A DNA stretch of 64,000 nt from Isoalcanivorax indicus (GTDB lineage Bacteria; Pseudomonadota; Gammaproteobacteria; Pseudomonadales; Alcanivoracaceae). A program made the position numbers and the translations under genes. The notes below the pieces were generated by a model. That model searched no databases, had not been told where the DNA came from, and saw nothing but the letters and a program-made list of their open reading frames with translations. Below, one piece after another: positions 52,425 through 61,176 of the stretch (the stretch's first letter is position 1; each line of letters starts with the position of its first letter). The stretch spans positions 124,001-188,000 of the forward strand of contig NZ_QGMP01000001.1 in the NCBI RefSeq assembly GCF_003259185.1, written 5' to 3'.

Positions 52425-53046
52425 ACATCTGCATCCTGCCGTCAAACCGCATCCTTGCTGCTCCGCCGTCGCCGTAGGGACCATCTGCCATGCGGATGCC
52501 GAGCGCTGAGCCGGTAATGTTGTCATCCAGGTAGCCGGTGCTGCCGAACTCAGCGGTGATTCGTTCAACAGAGAAATAGAAATACAGGTCGTCATACCAG
52601 CTCGTATTGGCGGCGATATCGCTGTGATCGAAAGACAGCTGCAAGACAGGTACGTCATCCGGATCGAAGTCGGCAGGGAAGCGAGCCTGGCAGGCCGCGT
52701 CGCAGTACCCGGAAGGTGTCTCGGGTGTGCGCGCCGAGTCGACCCGCAAGGCGTTTATGGATAGCGCGCCGTGATAATCCTTGAGTACCAGCCAGCCATC
52801 ATCAATGTCGTTGAATTTCAGGGCTAGACGGCAATCCGGTGTGCCGTTGCTGTGCTCGGCTGCGGTGGGGCAGGCCACAGGCGTGATATTGCCCAGCGCA
52901 TCCATGTCGACATTAATCAGAAATTCGAAATGGAGTCCTATTCCCTGTTGCGCCGACACCTCTGCCAGGTCCTGATCGTCAAGCGGTTGCAAAGACCCGG
53001 CGGCGGCACCGCTGCTGAACATCCACAGAGCCAACAGGCGCTTCAC
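52414..53046 (-). CDS. exported protein of the four-gene LADVSG-like cluster, smallest member
   Basis: This is a 210-residue protein starting at GTG 53046, overlapping the previous stop as GTGA. A signal peptide (MKRLLALWMFSSGAAAG) is followed immediately by SLQPLDDQDLAEVSAQQGIGL, the clearest form of the shared motif. The remainder has several Cys (VACPTAAEHS, GYCDAACQARFP) and a beta-rich pattern ending GRMQMYGY. Function unknown; stop overlaps the next gene start by 11 bases. Confidence 0.6.
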   Translation of the reverse strand: MKRLLALWMFSSGAAAGSLQPLDDQDLAEVSAQQGIGLHFEFLINVDMDALGNITPVACPTAAEHSNGTPDCRLALKFNDIDDGWLVLKDYHGALSINALRVDSARTPETPSGYCDAACQARFPADFDPDDVPVLQLSFDHSDIAANTSWYDDLYFYFSVERITAEFGSTGYLDDNITGSALGIRMADGPYGDGGAARMRFDGRMQMYGY

Positions 53047-54710
53047 AGGTTGGCACCGTAACTGGTGAAACGGATATGGTTAATCAGCATGCCTTCTATA
53101 CGCGAGTCACCCAGGTTGGCGGTGTTGGTGCGAATAACCGGCTGCGAATGTGCTGCGGCGGGTGCGTGGCCAAAATAATGCGCTGGATTGACGCGGCTGA
53201 CGTTGGTGATCGCCGCGCTGATGCTGAAGGCGCCACCATAGCCGCAGTTGAAGCGGGCGTTGCCAGTGGTCCCCGGTGTGCAGGATGCCGAGCCAACATA
53301 GTATCGGCCGGTTTGTCCGTGGCCGCTTCCCGCCGGGGTGTAAGCCCCGCCGCTTCCACCACTGCATCCGCTGCCTGTATGGCTGGGGCAGGTGTACTCG
53401 AACGTGCCAGGACGCACATCCACTGCAGTCAGGCGGTAGGCGTAGGCATCGAACGTCTGCCCTTCGCGCGCGCGGAAGAAGATGCCGCTGTCGATGGCAT
53501 TGTAGGCATTGCGGGTGGCGTTGACGCTGGTGGGCGGGTTCGGACAGCCCACGCCCTGGCAAGGGAACCAGTTGCCCCAGCGGGAATAGCCATGGGTGAC
53601 AAAGTAATTGTCCGGCACGGCGGTGGCGGGAGTGGCGCCGGGTGTGTGGTGCAACAGCGCTGCGCGCGCAGTGATGTAGCCAGCGTCCGGAGCGTCGGGA
53701 ACAGCGAGGCTGTAAAAACGGCGCCATACTGCCGGCTGATCCTCCGGCAACTTCGGTATCTCAAGGATGAAGTTGCCGTCGTTGATGGTATTGCCCTCAG
53801 CATCGCGGGGCACATTGAGTACCAGGGCCTGATAGAAAAGTTGGCCCAGGGGCACGTAGGCGTCGACGTTGCGGAAGTGCAAGCCTTCGTGCGGTTCGAA
53901 GGCCACGGGTATGCCGAGTTGATCTGAGGCGCTGGCCGCTGTTTGTGCCATGCTGAAACGGAAGTCACCTTGCAGATGACTGTGATACATGAGCGCCAGT
54001 GTCTCGTTGCCGGGCTCGGTAAACTGGAACAGACGCAGTACGCTGTTGGCGGCGCTGCCCTGGATAATCGTCTGGCTCTTGAGGAGCCCATTGTTGGCGA
54101 GCGTGTCCGGATTTCTGCCTACCTCGATTTCACCCCAGAACGCAAAGCGATAGTCTTCCTGCCGGGTGGGCGCCAGAAGCTCGAGCACGGTGTGTGCTTC
54201 GCTGGTACTGCCTGACCAGGTAATAATGCCGTTGCCAATATCTCCGGCCGCGGCGCCGAGGCCGCTGTAATCCTGAACACGCAATACATAAGGGTTGTCG
54301 TGTGCAGCAAAGTGGCTGATGGTATTGCCGCGCGGGCAACCGAGGCCGTTGGCGCCCTGGCCGTTGCAGGGGTCCATGTTGCCGCCGCTTTCTGTCCAGG
54401 TGTAGCCGGGGCCAACAGCGGAAACACTGACGCCGTACCAACGTAAATCGCCGCGTTGCCAGTTGGTGTCGGGGTCAGTGCCACTGCCGATCTGTTCGAA
54501 GTAACTGGTGGGTTGGGTCAGCCAACGAAAATCTTCCCAGGTAAAGGTAATCCCCGCGCCATCCACTTCGGCCAGCTCCTCATCCATAAGCAGCGTCATG
54601 CCATCGCCAACCAGCGCGTTGGCAGCGGATAGCACGGGGTAAGTCATCGCAAGGATCAGGATTGCGATGAACATACAGTTAACACTTGTATGCTCAGCTG
54701 TGGCATTCAT
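53043..54710 (-). CDS. exported protein of the four-gene LADVSG-like cluster, first gene
   Basis: This is a 555-residue protein with an N-terminal hydrophobic signal (MFIAILILAMTYPVLSA after a short polar n-region) and the motif LLMDEELAEVDGAGITF. The middle has HFAAHDNPYVLRVQDYSG and GIITWSGSTSEAHTV, followed by Cys pairs (PCQGVGCPNPP, CPSHTGSGCSGGSGG). AAGAAGG lies 6 bases before ATG 54710. It opens the operon; the 84 bases to the divergent AraC gene would hold both promoters. Role unknown. Confidence 0.6.
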   Translation of the reverse strand: MNATAEHTSVNCMFIAILILAMTYPVLSAANALVGDGMTLLMDEELAEVDGAGITFTWEDFRWLTQPTSYFEQIGSGTDPDTNWQRGDLRWYGVSVSAVGPGYTWTESGGNMDPCNGQGANGLGCPRGNTISHFAAHDNPYVLRVQDYSGLGAAAGDIGNGIITWSGSTSEAHTVLELLAPTRQEDYRFAFWGEIEVGRNPDTLANNGLLKSQTIIQGSAANSVLRLFQFTEPGNETLALMYHSHLQGDFRFSMAQTAASASDQLGIPVAFEPHEGLHFRNVDAYVPLGQLFYQALVLNVPRDAEGNTINDGNFILEIPKLPEDQPAVWRRFYSLAVPDAPDAGYITARAALLHHTPGATPATAVPDNYFVTHGYSRWGNWFPCQGVGCPNPPTSVNATRNAYNAIDSGIFFRAREGQTFDAYAYRLTAVDVRPGTFEYTCPSHTGSGCSGGSGGAYTPAGSGHGQTGRYYVGSASCTPGTTGNARFNCGYGGAFSISAAITNVSRVNPAHYFGHAPAAAHSQPVIRTNTANLGDSRIEGMLINHIRFTSYGANL

Positions 54711-54794
54711 TGCCTTCTTCTTGTTGTTCTGTGGTTGTTATTATCAATCTGCATGGGACGGAGAGCTTGCCCGACCTGTTATGCAGGTGTATTC

Positions 54795-55940
54795 ATGGTG
54801 GATGACGAAAGGGACATACGTCTTGCCGAAATGGGTCACAAACTTATGCGGATGGGTCAGTTACCACCAGCGGAACAGCAAGCGGGGTTTCGCACCGGTG
54901 TTCCCGGTGTTTACCTGTTGCTCTTGTGCGATGTGTGTCGTGATTTCGGGTTGCGGGATGCGGATCTGCTTGAAGGGTTGGGCATCAGCCGCGTGATGTT
55001 GTGCCAACCCGATAGCCAGATCTCGATGCTGACGGCCTACACGGCGGCACAGCGCGCCATCAGAAAACTCAGCGACAAGGGGTTGGGGCTGGCCTATGCC
55101 CGCGCATTTCGTGCCACCCTGATGGGGCCGGTCGGACTGCTCGCCCTGTCCAGCCCGTCGGTGCTGGCGGCGCTGGATGCGGTGATTCGCTTTACGGCGC
55201 TGCGCACCCCTTTTCTGACGGCCGCCTTCGAGGAAACGGAAGACCGTGTCGCGGTGCATGTGCGCTGCGATTTGCCGGTGAGTCGCGGGGTCATCCAGTT
55301 CTCCATGGAGGCCATGCTGGTGGGTCTGGCCAACGTGCTGGAACAGATGTGCGGGAAACGTATACCGGGGCTACGCATTCATATGGCCTGCCCTGAGCCG
55401 CCCTATTTTCGTCGATACAGGGACGACCTGCCTGCGCCCGTCATCTTCGATGCCGATTCCTGGTCGCTGGAAGGCGACCGGGATACCTTTCTGGGCGTGC
55501 CGCTGTTATCCAATCCGTCAATGGAAGTGTATGCGCGGGAACAGTGCGAACAGGAATTCATGCAGTTGTACGGCTCTCACACGGGTATTGCCGAGCGCAT
55601 TCGTGACCACCTGTCACGCTGCGAGAGCGGCGAAGCCTTGCCCAGCCTGGAGCAGTTTGCGGACTGGCTGGGTGTCTCGACACGTACCTTGAAGCGGCGC
55701 TTGCGTAGCGAGGGCGTCAGTTTCCGGGAGCTGGTGGACGAAGAGCTGTATAGCCGGGCACGCCGTTTGCTGTCCCGCAGCCGTCTGTCTATTGCGGAGG
55801 TCGGTTACCAGCTGGGCTATCACGAGGCGGCGAGCTTCTCGCGCGCCTTCTCTCGCTGGGCCGGTATGAGCCCGCGGTCTTACCGGAACCAGCTCACTCA
55901 TGACGTGCCGCATGCGGAGGCTGAGCGTTTTCGTCCTTGA
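54795..55940 (+). CDS. AraC-family transcriptional regulator, divergent from the exported-protein cluster
   Basis: This is a 381-residue regulator with an N-terminal Arabinose_bd-like region (FRTGVPGVYLLLLCDVC, GLGISRVMLCQPDSQIS) and a C-terminal HTH_18 (about 295-370; LADWLGVS-like EQFADWLGVSTRTLKRRL, IAEVGYQLGYHEAASFSRAF). ATG 54795 follows AGGTG by 6 bases; a longer upstream frame is a hydrophobic run that belongs to the intergenic region. Its position suggests it controls the four-gene cluster. It resembles the regulator at 1292 in type, not in detail. Confidence 0.88.
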   Translation: MVDDERDIRLAEMGHKLMRMGQLPPAEQQAGFRTGVPGVYLLLLCDVCRDFGLRDADLLEGLGISRVMLCQPDSQISMLTAYTAAQRAIRKLSDKGLGLAYARAFRATLMGPVGLLALSSPSVLAALDAVIRFTALRTPFLTAAFEETEDRVAVHVRCDLPVSRGVIQFSMEAMLVGLANVLEQMCGKRIPGLRIHMACPEPPYFRRYRDDLPAPVIFDADSWSLEGDRDTFLGVPLLSNPSMEVYAREQCEQEFMQLYGSHTGIAERIRDHLSRCESGEALPSLEQFADWLGVSTRTLKRRLRSEGVSFRELVDEELYSRARRLLSRSRLSIAEVGYQLGYHEAASFSRAFSRWAGMSPRSYRNQLTHDVPHAEAERFRP

Positions 55941-55967
55941 GCCCGGGCGCCGGACTGTCTAGCCTCA

Positions 55968-56002
55968 GTGGTCCTGTCTTGTGATCACGATCTGAGGACC
56001 AC
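55968..56002. promoter_or_regulatory. nested inverted repeats covering the SD of the SDR gene
   Basis: GTGGTCCT (55968-55975) and AGGACCAC (55995-56002) form perfect 8-base arms. Nearly concentric is the palindrome GTGATCAC (55981-55988). The right arm includes the GAGGA Shine-Dalgarno of the SDR. It could be an operator or an mRNA hairpin that hides the SD. Confidence 0.5.
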
Positions 56003-56006
56003 AACA

Positions 56007-56762
56007 ATGACCGAACTCTTTTCCATGACTGGCAAGCGTGTGCTGGTCACCGGCGCGTCGAGCGGTTTTGGCGCCCATTTTGCACGCGTACTGGCGGGGG
56101 CCGGTGCCGATCTGGTGCTGGCGGCACGCCGTGTGGAGCGACTGGAGGAAACCGCCGAGGCGGTGCGGGCCCTGGGCCGTGAAGCCACGGTCGTGCCGAT
56201 GGATGTCTCGGACTATGCCAGTGTGAAAGCGGCGTTCGAGACCATGCCGCCGGTGCAGGTCGTGATTAACAACGCGGGCATCAACCGGATCAGTACCACC
56301 CATGAGCTGAGTGAGGGTGACTGGGACGCGGTGCTGGATACCAATCTCAAAGGCGTGTGGGCCGTGGCGCAGCAGGCGATACAGCGCTGGATGGCCGAGG
56401 GTCAGGGCGGCAATATCATCAACATTGCCTCGGTGCTGGGCCTGCGCGTCGGCCAGCAGCTGGGCGCTTACACGGCCTCCAAGGCGGCTGTGGTGCAGAT
56501 GACCAAGTCCATTGCGCTGGATTATGCGCGCTATGGCATTCGCTGCAACGCCATCTGTCCGGGCTACTTCGAAACGGAGATCAATCGTGACTGGTTGCAC
56601 AGCCCGGCAGGCGAAAAACAGATCAAGCGCATCCCGTTCCACCGTGTGGGCGACATGCCGGAAATGAGCGGCCCGCTATTGCTGCTGGCGTCCGATGCTT
56701 CCAGTTACATGAGCGGCGCGGCGGTCCCCGTGGACGGCGCGCATCTGTGCTCTACCCTCTGA
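56007..56762 (+). CDS. SDR-family oxidoreductase (LvaD-like position)
   Basis: This 251-residue classical SDR has TGASSGFG (about residues 15-22), NNAGINRI, and catalytic Ser and YTASK (Tyr-x-x-x-Lys) near 150. The C-terminus VDGAHLCSTL ends the fold. It would interconvert a keto and a hydroxy group on an acyl substrate. It leads a four-gene cluster with an acyl-CoA dehydrogenase, a phosphotransferase and a DUF6285 protein (22-base gap to the next gene), the same set as in the levulinate lva operon, where LvaD is an SDR-type reductase. Confidence 0.87.
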   Translation: MTELFSMTGKRVLVTGASSGFGAHFARVLAGAGADLVLAARRVERLEETAEAVRALGREATVVPMDVSDYASVKAAFETMPPVQVVINNAGINRISTTHELSEGDWDAVLDTNLKGVWAVAQQAIQRWMAEGQGGNIINIASVLGLRVGQQLGAYTASKAAVVQMTKSIALDYARYGIRCNAICPGYFETEINRDWLHSPAGEKQIKRIPFHRVGDMPEMSGPLLLLASDASSYMSGAAVPVDGAHLCSTL

Positions 56763-56783
56763 CGAATCACCAGGATCAATCTG

Positions 56784-57983
56784 ATGGACTTTACCCTTCC
56801 CCCGCATATTGAAGCGCTGCGTCTGCAGGTCCGTGAGTTTGTGGCCGAGCATGTGATACCGCTCGAGCAGGACGCTGCCAATTATGACGGCCACGAGAAC
56901 CTTGACGAGCGCATCGTGGCAGCACTGCGCGAAAAAGCGAAAGCGGCCGGGCTGTGGGCCTTCCAGATGCCGAAAAAACGCGGCGGCCTGGATGTCGGCG
57001 TGGTGGGCATGGCGGCGCTGTACGAGGAAGCCTCGCGGTCGCCGTTCGGCCCGCTGGCGTTCAACTGCTCGGCGCCGGATGACGGCACCATGATCCTGCT
57101 CAACAAGATTCTTTCCAGTGAGCAGAAAGACCGTTGGCTGCAACCGCTGATCGATGGCAAGGTGCGCTCGGCCTTTGCCATGACCGAACCGGATGGCGGC
57201 TGCGGGTCGGACCCGTCGCTGACCTATACCCGAGCCGAAAAGAAAGGCGATAAATGGGTGGTCAATGGTCGCAAATGGTTCATTACTGGCGCCGAGGGCG
57301 CGCAGCACTTCGTACTGATCGCCAAAACCGGCGACGACACCCGCAAGGGGCTGACGGCGTTTCTGTTCGATGCCGACCAGCCTGGCTGGGAGGTGGTGCG
57401 ACGTATCGGCATCATGGGCCCGGAAGAGCATGGCGGTCATTGCGAACTGCGGTTCGACGGCCTGGAAATTCCCGACGAAAACCGGCTTCTTGAAATCGGT
57501 GATGGTCTGAAAGTCACCCAGATCCGTCTGGGCACCGCGCGTCTGACGCACTGCATGCGCTGGCTGGGCCTGGCAAAACGCTGCATGGAAATCGCCGGTG
57601 AATATGTGGAAAACCGCATGAGTTTCGGCAGCACCCTGGCCGAGCACGAAGGTGTGCAGTGGATGCTGGGCGAGGTCGCCAAGGACATTCATGTCGGGCG
57701 TCTGTTGACCATGCAGGCCGCCTGGAAACTGGATCAGGGCGATTTTGCCCGCAGCGAGATTTCCATGGCCAAGATCCATGTGGCGGATACGCTGCACAAG
57801 GCCGCCGATACGGCGATCCAGTTGTGCGGTGCGCGCGGCTATTCGAAAGATACCCTGCTGGAGTGGATCTATCGCTACGCCCGTCAGGCGCGTCTGGTAG
57901 ACGGCGCCAGTGAGATTCACAAGATGGTCCTTTCCCGTGCCTACCTGAAGGAAAAGAACGATTTCTTCCGGTGGGGTGTATGA
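56784..57983 (+). CDS. acyl-CoA dehydrogenase family protein (LvaC-like)
   Basis: This is a 399-residue FAD-dependent enzyme. The three ACAD regions are present: N-terminal helices to about 130, a beta domain with AFAMTEPDGGCGSDPS and KWFITGAEGAQ (about 130-240), and a C-terminal helical bundle with RLTHCMRWLG and AIQLCGARGYSKDTLLE. A catalytic Glu is not clear by eye. In the lva system the ACAD-family enzyme LvaC removes phosphate from 4-phosphoacyl-CoA to give the enoyl-CoA. It overlaps the next gene as ATGA. Confidence 0.9.
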   Translation: MDFTLPPHIEALRLQVREFVAEHVIPLEQDAANYDGHENLDERIVAALREKAKAAGLWAFQMPKKRGGLDVGVVGMAALYEEASRSPFGPLAFNCSAPDDGTMILLNKILSSEQKDRWLQPLIDGKVRSAFAMTEPDGGCGSDPSLTYTRAEKKGDKWVVNGRKWFITGAEGAQHFVLIAKTGDDTRKGLTAFLFDADQPGWEVVRRIGIMGPEEHGGHCELRFDGLEIPDENRLLEIGDGLKVTQIRLGTARLTHCMRWLGLAKRCMEIAGEYVENRMSFGSTLAEHEGVQWMLGEVAKDIHVGRLLTMQAAWKLDQGDFARSEISMAKIHVADTLHKAADTAIQLCGARGYSKDTLLEWIYRYARQARLVDGASEIHKMVLSRAYLKEKNDFFRWGV

Positions 57984-58990
57984 AGCCTGACGAGATCGAG
58001 CGCCTTGAACACTGGCTGACCGAACGTGCCGGTGAGCCGGTTTCACTGGGTGGCATCCGGGCCTTGTCCGGCGGCGCCATCCAGGAAAACTGGGCGGCGG
58101 ATATCCAGTGCGGTGACGAGCTGATCGAAGCGGTTATTCGTTGTGATGCACCGTCCGCCGTGCCGGACAGTCTGGGGCGTGCTCAGGAATTTGCCCTGCT
58201 CAAGGCGGCCTATGCTGCCGGTGTGACGGTGCCAGGCCCCCTGTGGCTGGGAGACATCTCGGTACTGGGACGGGACTTTTTCATCATGCGCCGTGCCGCA
58301 GGCACCGCCGCCGGGCATCGGCTGGTCAAGGACCTGTCGCTGGCCCCGGATCGTGAAGCGCTGGTACGCCAGATCGGACGTGAGATGGCGCGGATACACA
58401 GCATCCGGCCACCACGCGAGGATCTGGATTTTCTGCCGGTGCCTGAAGACCATCCGGCGCTGGTCTTCATTCGTGAAAGTCGCGACTTCCTGGACAGCTA
58501 CCACAGTGCCTTCCCGGCGCTGGAGTGGGGGCTGCGCTGGCTCGAAACCCACCTGCCCGAGCAAGCCCCCTTGTGTCTGGTGCACCGTGATTTCCGTACC
58601 GGCAATTACATGGTGAATGAGCACGGCCTTACCGCCGTGCTGGACTGGGAATTCACCAGCTGGTCGCAACCTCTGGAGGACCTGGGCTGGTTCTGTGCCC
58701 GTTGCTGGCGTTTCGGCCAGCTGGACGAGGCACTGGCCGCCGGGGGAGTCGGTTCCCGCGCCGCCCTGCTGGCCGGATATCAGGAGGTCAGTGGCCAGCA
58801 GATTGACGAGCAGGCGCTGTTCTACTGGGAAGTCTTTGCCCATGTGCGCTGGGCCATGATCGCCATCAAGCAGGGGGAGCGGCATATCTCCGGCAATGAG
58901 CCCTCTCTGGAACTGGCACTCACCGCGCATATCGTGCCGGAGCTTGAACTGCACATCCTGCGCATGACTGGCCTGTCGGAAAGGAGTTAA
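57980..58990 (+). CDS. phosphotransferase family protein (ACAD10/LvaA-like kinase)
   Basis: This 336-residue aminoglycoside phosphotransferase-fold kinase (APH) has the catalytic loop LVHRDFRTGNYM, and VLDWEFTSW as the DFG-like Asp site, near residues 200-225. In LvaA and human ACAD10/11 the fold phosphorylates the 4-hydroxyl of hydroxyacyl-CoA. The start at 57980 overlaps the ACAD stop. Together with the flanking genes this supports a 4-hydroxyacyl-CoA pathway rather than drug resistance. Confidence 0.88.
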   Translation: MKPDEIERLEHWLTERAGEPVSLGGIRALSGGAIQENWAADIQCGDELIEAVIRCDAPSAVPDSLGRAQEFALLKAAYAAGVTVPGPLWLGDISVLGRDFFIMRRAAGTAAGHRLVKDLSLAPDREALVRQIGREMARIHSIRPPREDLDFLPVPEDHPALVFIRESRDFLDSYHSAFPALEWGLRWLETHLPEQAPLCLVHRDFRTGNYMVNEHGLTAVLDWEFTSWSQPLEDLGWFCARCWRFGQLDEALAAGGVGSRAALLAGYQEVSGQQIDEQALFYWEVFAHVRWAMIAIKQGERHISGNEPSLELALTAHIVPELELHILRMTGLSERS

Positions 58991-58995
58991 CAGCA

Positions 58996-59370
58996 ATGCG
59001 TATCCAGCCATCTGGTGCCAATCTGCTCGACACAGTGCGCACGCTGCTGCGTGACGACATCTTGCCGCATGTGCCGCGGGACAAGACCTATACCCTGCTC
59101 ATGTCGCTGAACGCGCTGGGTATTGCCATGCGCCAGCTCGACAACGGCGACGATGCGGAAAACACGGAGTACGAAGCGCTGCGTGTGCTGCTGGACGAAG
59201 AGGGTTCCGCCGACGAACTGAACCGCATGTTCGCCACCCTGGTGCGCTCCGGCGCCGCAGACGCCGACGCAACACTGCAGGGCCTGCTCTGGCAGCAAAC
59301 CCTGCAACGGGTCATCGAAAGCGCACCACGCTATCTGCGTCAGGAAGGGCTGCTCGGCCCGGATGTTTAG
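58996..59370 (+). CDS. DUF6285 domain-containing protein (LvaB-like partner)
   Basis: This is a 124-residue all-helical protein. Its sequence (LLDTVRTLLRDDILPHVP, LLMSLNALGIAMRQL, LWQQTLQRVIESAPRYL) fits DUF6285, a small family commonly next to APH-type kinases and ACADs. In the lva pathway the small LvaB is needed for LvaA activity. It starts 5 bases after the kinase stop; its TAG overlaps the convergent AraC stop. Confidence 0.78.
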   Translation: MRIQPSGANLLDTVRTLLRDDILPHVPRDKTYTLLMSLNALGIAMRQLDNGDDAENTEYEALRVLLDEEGSADELNRMFATLVRSGAADADATLQGLLWQQTLQRVIESAPRYLRQEGLLGPDV

Positions 59371-60158
59371 TCTGCCCTGTCGCAAAACATAACGAACATC
59401 TGGTCTCGTCGGGCGAACAGAAAGGAAGGCGTAACACCGAAATTGTCCCGGAAGGTGCGCGAAAGGTGTGCTGCATCCGAGAAGCCGGCATGGTGTGCGG
59501 CTTCCGTCAGGGAAGCGCCATCGAGCGCTGTCTCAATGGCCCGCCGGAGTCGGCGCCATAGCACGTAGCGTCTTACGGGGATGCCGATGGTGTCGGTGAA
59601 TGCATGTGCAAGCCAGCTTTCCGAGGCCTGCGCGATGCGCGCCAGAGCGGCCAGCCGGACCGGCGTTTCCAGATGATCTCCCAGCCAGTCGAGCACGCGT
59701 TGCAAGCGTGGGTCAATCCTGTCGGCGCGAACGGCGGACAAACCGGGTAGCGCGTTGCAGAGGTCGTTGGCCAGCGCGACATCGTGCTGCCCCTCTGCCA
59801 ATGCACGAAGTTGATCGAGCGGCAGCGCGCTCGTATTGACGGGAGCAATGCGGCCTCCCTTTTCGCCGATCAGGTGCTGTGCCAGCACCTCACACTCCTG
59901 GCTTTCCGGGTCGAAATAGAACATGGCCAACAGGCCCTGGTGTTGCATGATCTGATGCGATGTGTCCGACGGTATGAAGAAGGCCGGGCCGGGGGCGAGC
60001 AGATCGTCGTTGTCAGCGCGTATCTGCACTGGTGATGCATCAAGGCTGATACACAATTGGGCGGCATGGTGGCGATGGGCATGCGTATCCAGGCCCGGCC
60101 CGATAAAAAGCAGACGGTCCGGCCACAGGTAAAGCTGTAGTGCAGGCGTGATGGTCAT
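59367..60158 (-). CDS. AraC-family transcriptional regulator (cupin-type N-terminus)
   Basis: This is a 263-residue regulator whose N-terminal half (about 1-150) is a cupin-like sensor with the start LYLWPDRLLFIGPGLDTHAHRH, typical of small AraC proteins. The HTH (about 165-255) has LARIAQASESWLAHAF and AAHHAGFSDAAHLSRTFR. It is divergent from the sterol-desaturase gene (75-base gap) and converges with the DUF6285 gene, so either could be its target. The likely target is the divergent gene. Confidence 0.86.
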   Translation of the reverse strand: MTITPALQLYLWPDRLLFIGPGLDTHAHRHHAAQLCISLDASPVQIRADNDDLLAPGPAFFIPSDTSHQIMQHQGLLAMFYFDPESQECEVLAQHLIGEKGGRIAPVNTSALPLDQLRALAEGQHDVALANDLCNALPGLSAVRADRIDPRLQRVLDWLGDHLETPVRLAALARIAQASESWLAHAFTDTIGIPVRRYVLWRRLRRAIETALDGASLTEAAHHAGFSDAAHLSRTFRDNFGVTPSFLFARRDQMFVMFCDRAD

Positions 60159-60233
60159 GGTCTGCCAGTTTATTCAAGCGCCGCCTTGCCGGCCACCGGA
60201 TACTGTCGGGGATGACAGATGCTGGAGGCGGGT

Positions 60234-61103
60234 ATGGGATACGTAAAGTCGGTGGCGCGCTGGTTGGCCTGGCCGGTGCTTTTTTTCGGATTTGGTGGCG
60301 CCATCGTCATGGCGGGCGGCAGGGATAGCGGCGTTATCGTCATGCTGACGATACTGGCGGCCGCGCTAGGTTACTGCTTTCTGCTGGAGCGGCTGATTCC
60401 CTACCAGCCCGACTGGAACAGGAGCCAGGGTGATATCGGGAGAGATGTTCTGCATGCACTGGTCAATCTGACGCTCAATCGAGCCTCTCTGTGGCTGCTG
60501 CCTGTTTTCGCCATACTGGCCCTGGGTGGCGGGGTGTGGCCGCATCAGTGGCCCTATCTGCTTCAGGTGTTGATGGCCGTGCTGATACTGGATGCGGGGA
60601 TTGCGATGGCACATCATGCCAGCCATCGTTTTTCATGGTTATGGCGATTTCATGCTGTCCACCATAGCCCGGGTCGGTTGTACGGTCTTAACGGACTGAT
60701 GAAGCACCCGGTACATCAGAGTATAGAGGTGGGGGCTGGCGTGTTACCGCTGTTGTTGTTGGGTATCCCCTTCAATGTGGCGATCATCTTGCCATTTCTG
60801 GCCTCCATTGCACTGCTTTGCCAGCATATGAACGCGGATATTCGCACAGGCCCTTTGCGTTATCTGTTCGCGAATGCCGAGGTGCATCGTTTTCATCATC
60901 GCCGTCATGGCGAGGGCGACATCAATTTCGGCCTTTTCACCAATCTTTATGACCATGTGGCGGGCACTTTTCACTATCGATCTGGCGAAGCTCCCCGTGG
61001 CAGCCATGAGCTCGGCCTCAGAGGCCGCGAGGATTATCCGAAGGCGTATCTTGTGCAACTGCTTGAGCCGTTTCGGAGCGACAGGCGGCGTCGTGAGCCT
61101 TGA
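60234..61103 (+). CDS. sterol desaturase/fatty acid hydroxylase family protein
   Basis: This 289-residue integral membrane di-iron enzyme has about five hydrophobic segments and histidine boxes HHASHRFSWLWRFHAVHH and HRFHHRRHGEGD, spaced as in the fatty acid hydroxylase superfamily. These hydroxylate or desaturate lipids. GGAGG lies 5 bases before ATG 60234, which I prefer to the upstream ATG at 60219. The basic C-terminus is cytoplasmic in type. Substrate unknown. Confidence 0.86.
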   Translation: MGYVKSVARWLAWPVLFFGFGGAIVMAGGRDSGVIVMLTILAAALGYCFLLERLIPYQPDWNRSQGDIGRDVLHALVNLTLNRASLWLLPVFAILALGGGVWPHQWPYLLQVLMAVLILDAGIAMAHHASHRFSWLWRFHAVHHSPGRLYGLNGLMKHPVHQSIEVGAGVLPLLLLGIPFNVAIILPFLASIALLCQHMNADIRTGPLRYLFANAEVHRFHHRRHGEGDINFGLFTNLYDHVAGTFHYRSGEAPRGSHELGLRGREDYPKAYLVQLLEPFRSDRRRREP

Positions 61104-61176
61104 TGGACAGACCCGGGCCCAGCGTCGATAGCACCTTGGTCAGTGTATCCAGTCGTGGATGGCCATACGGGTGGTA

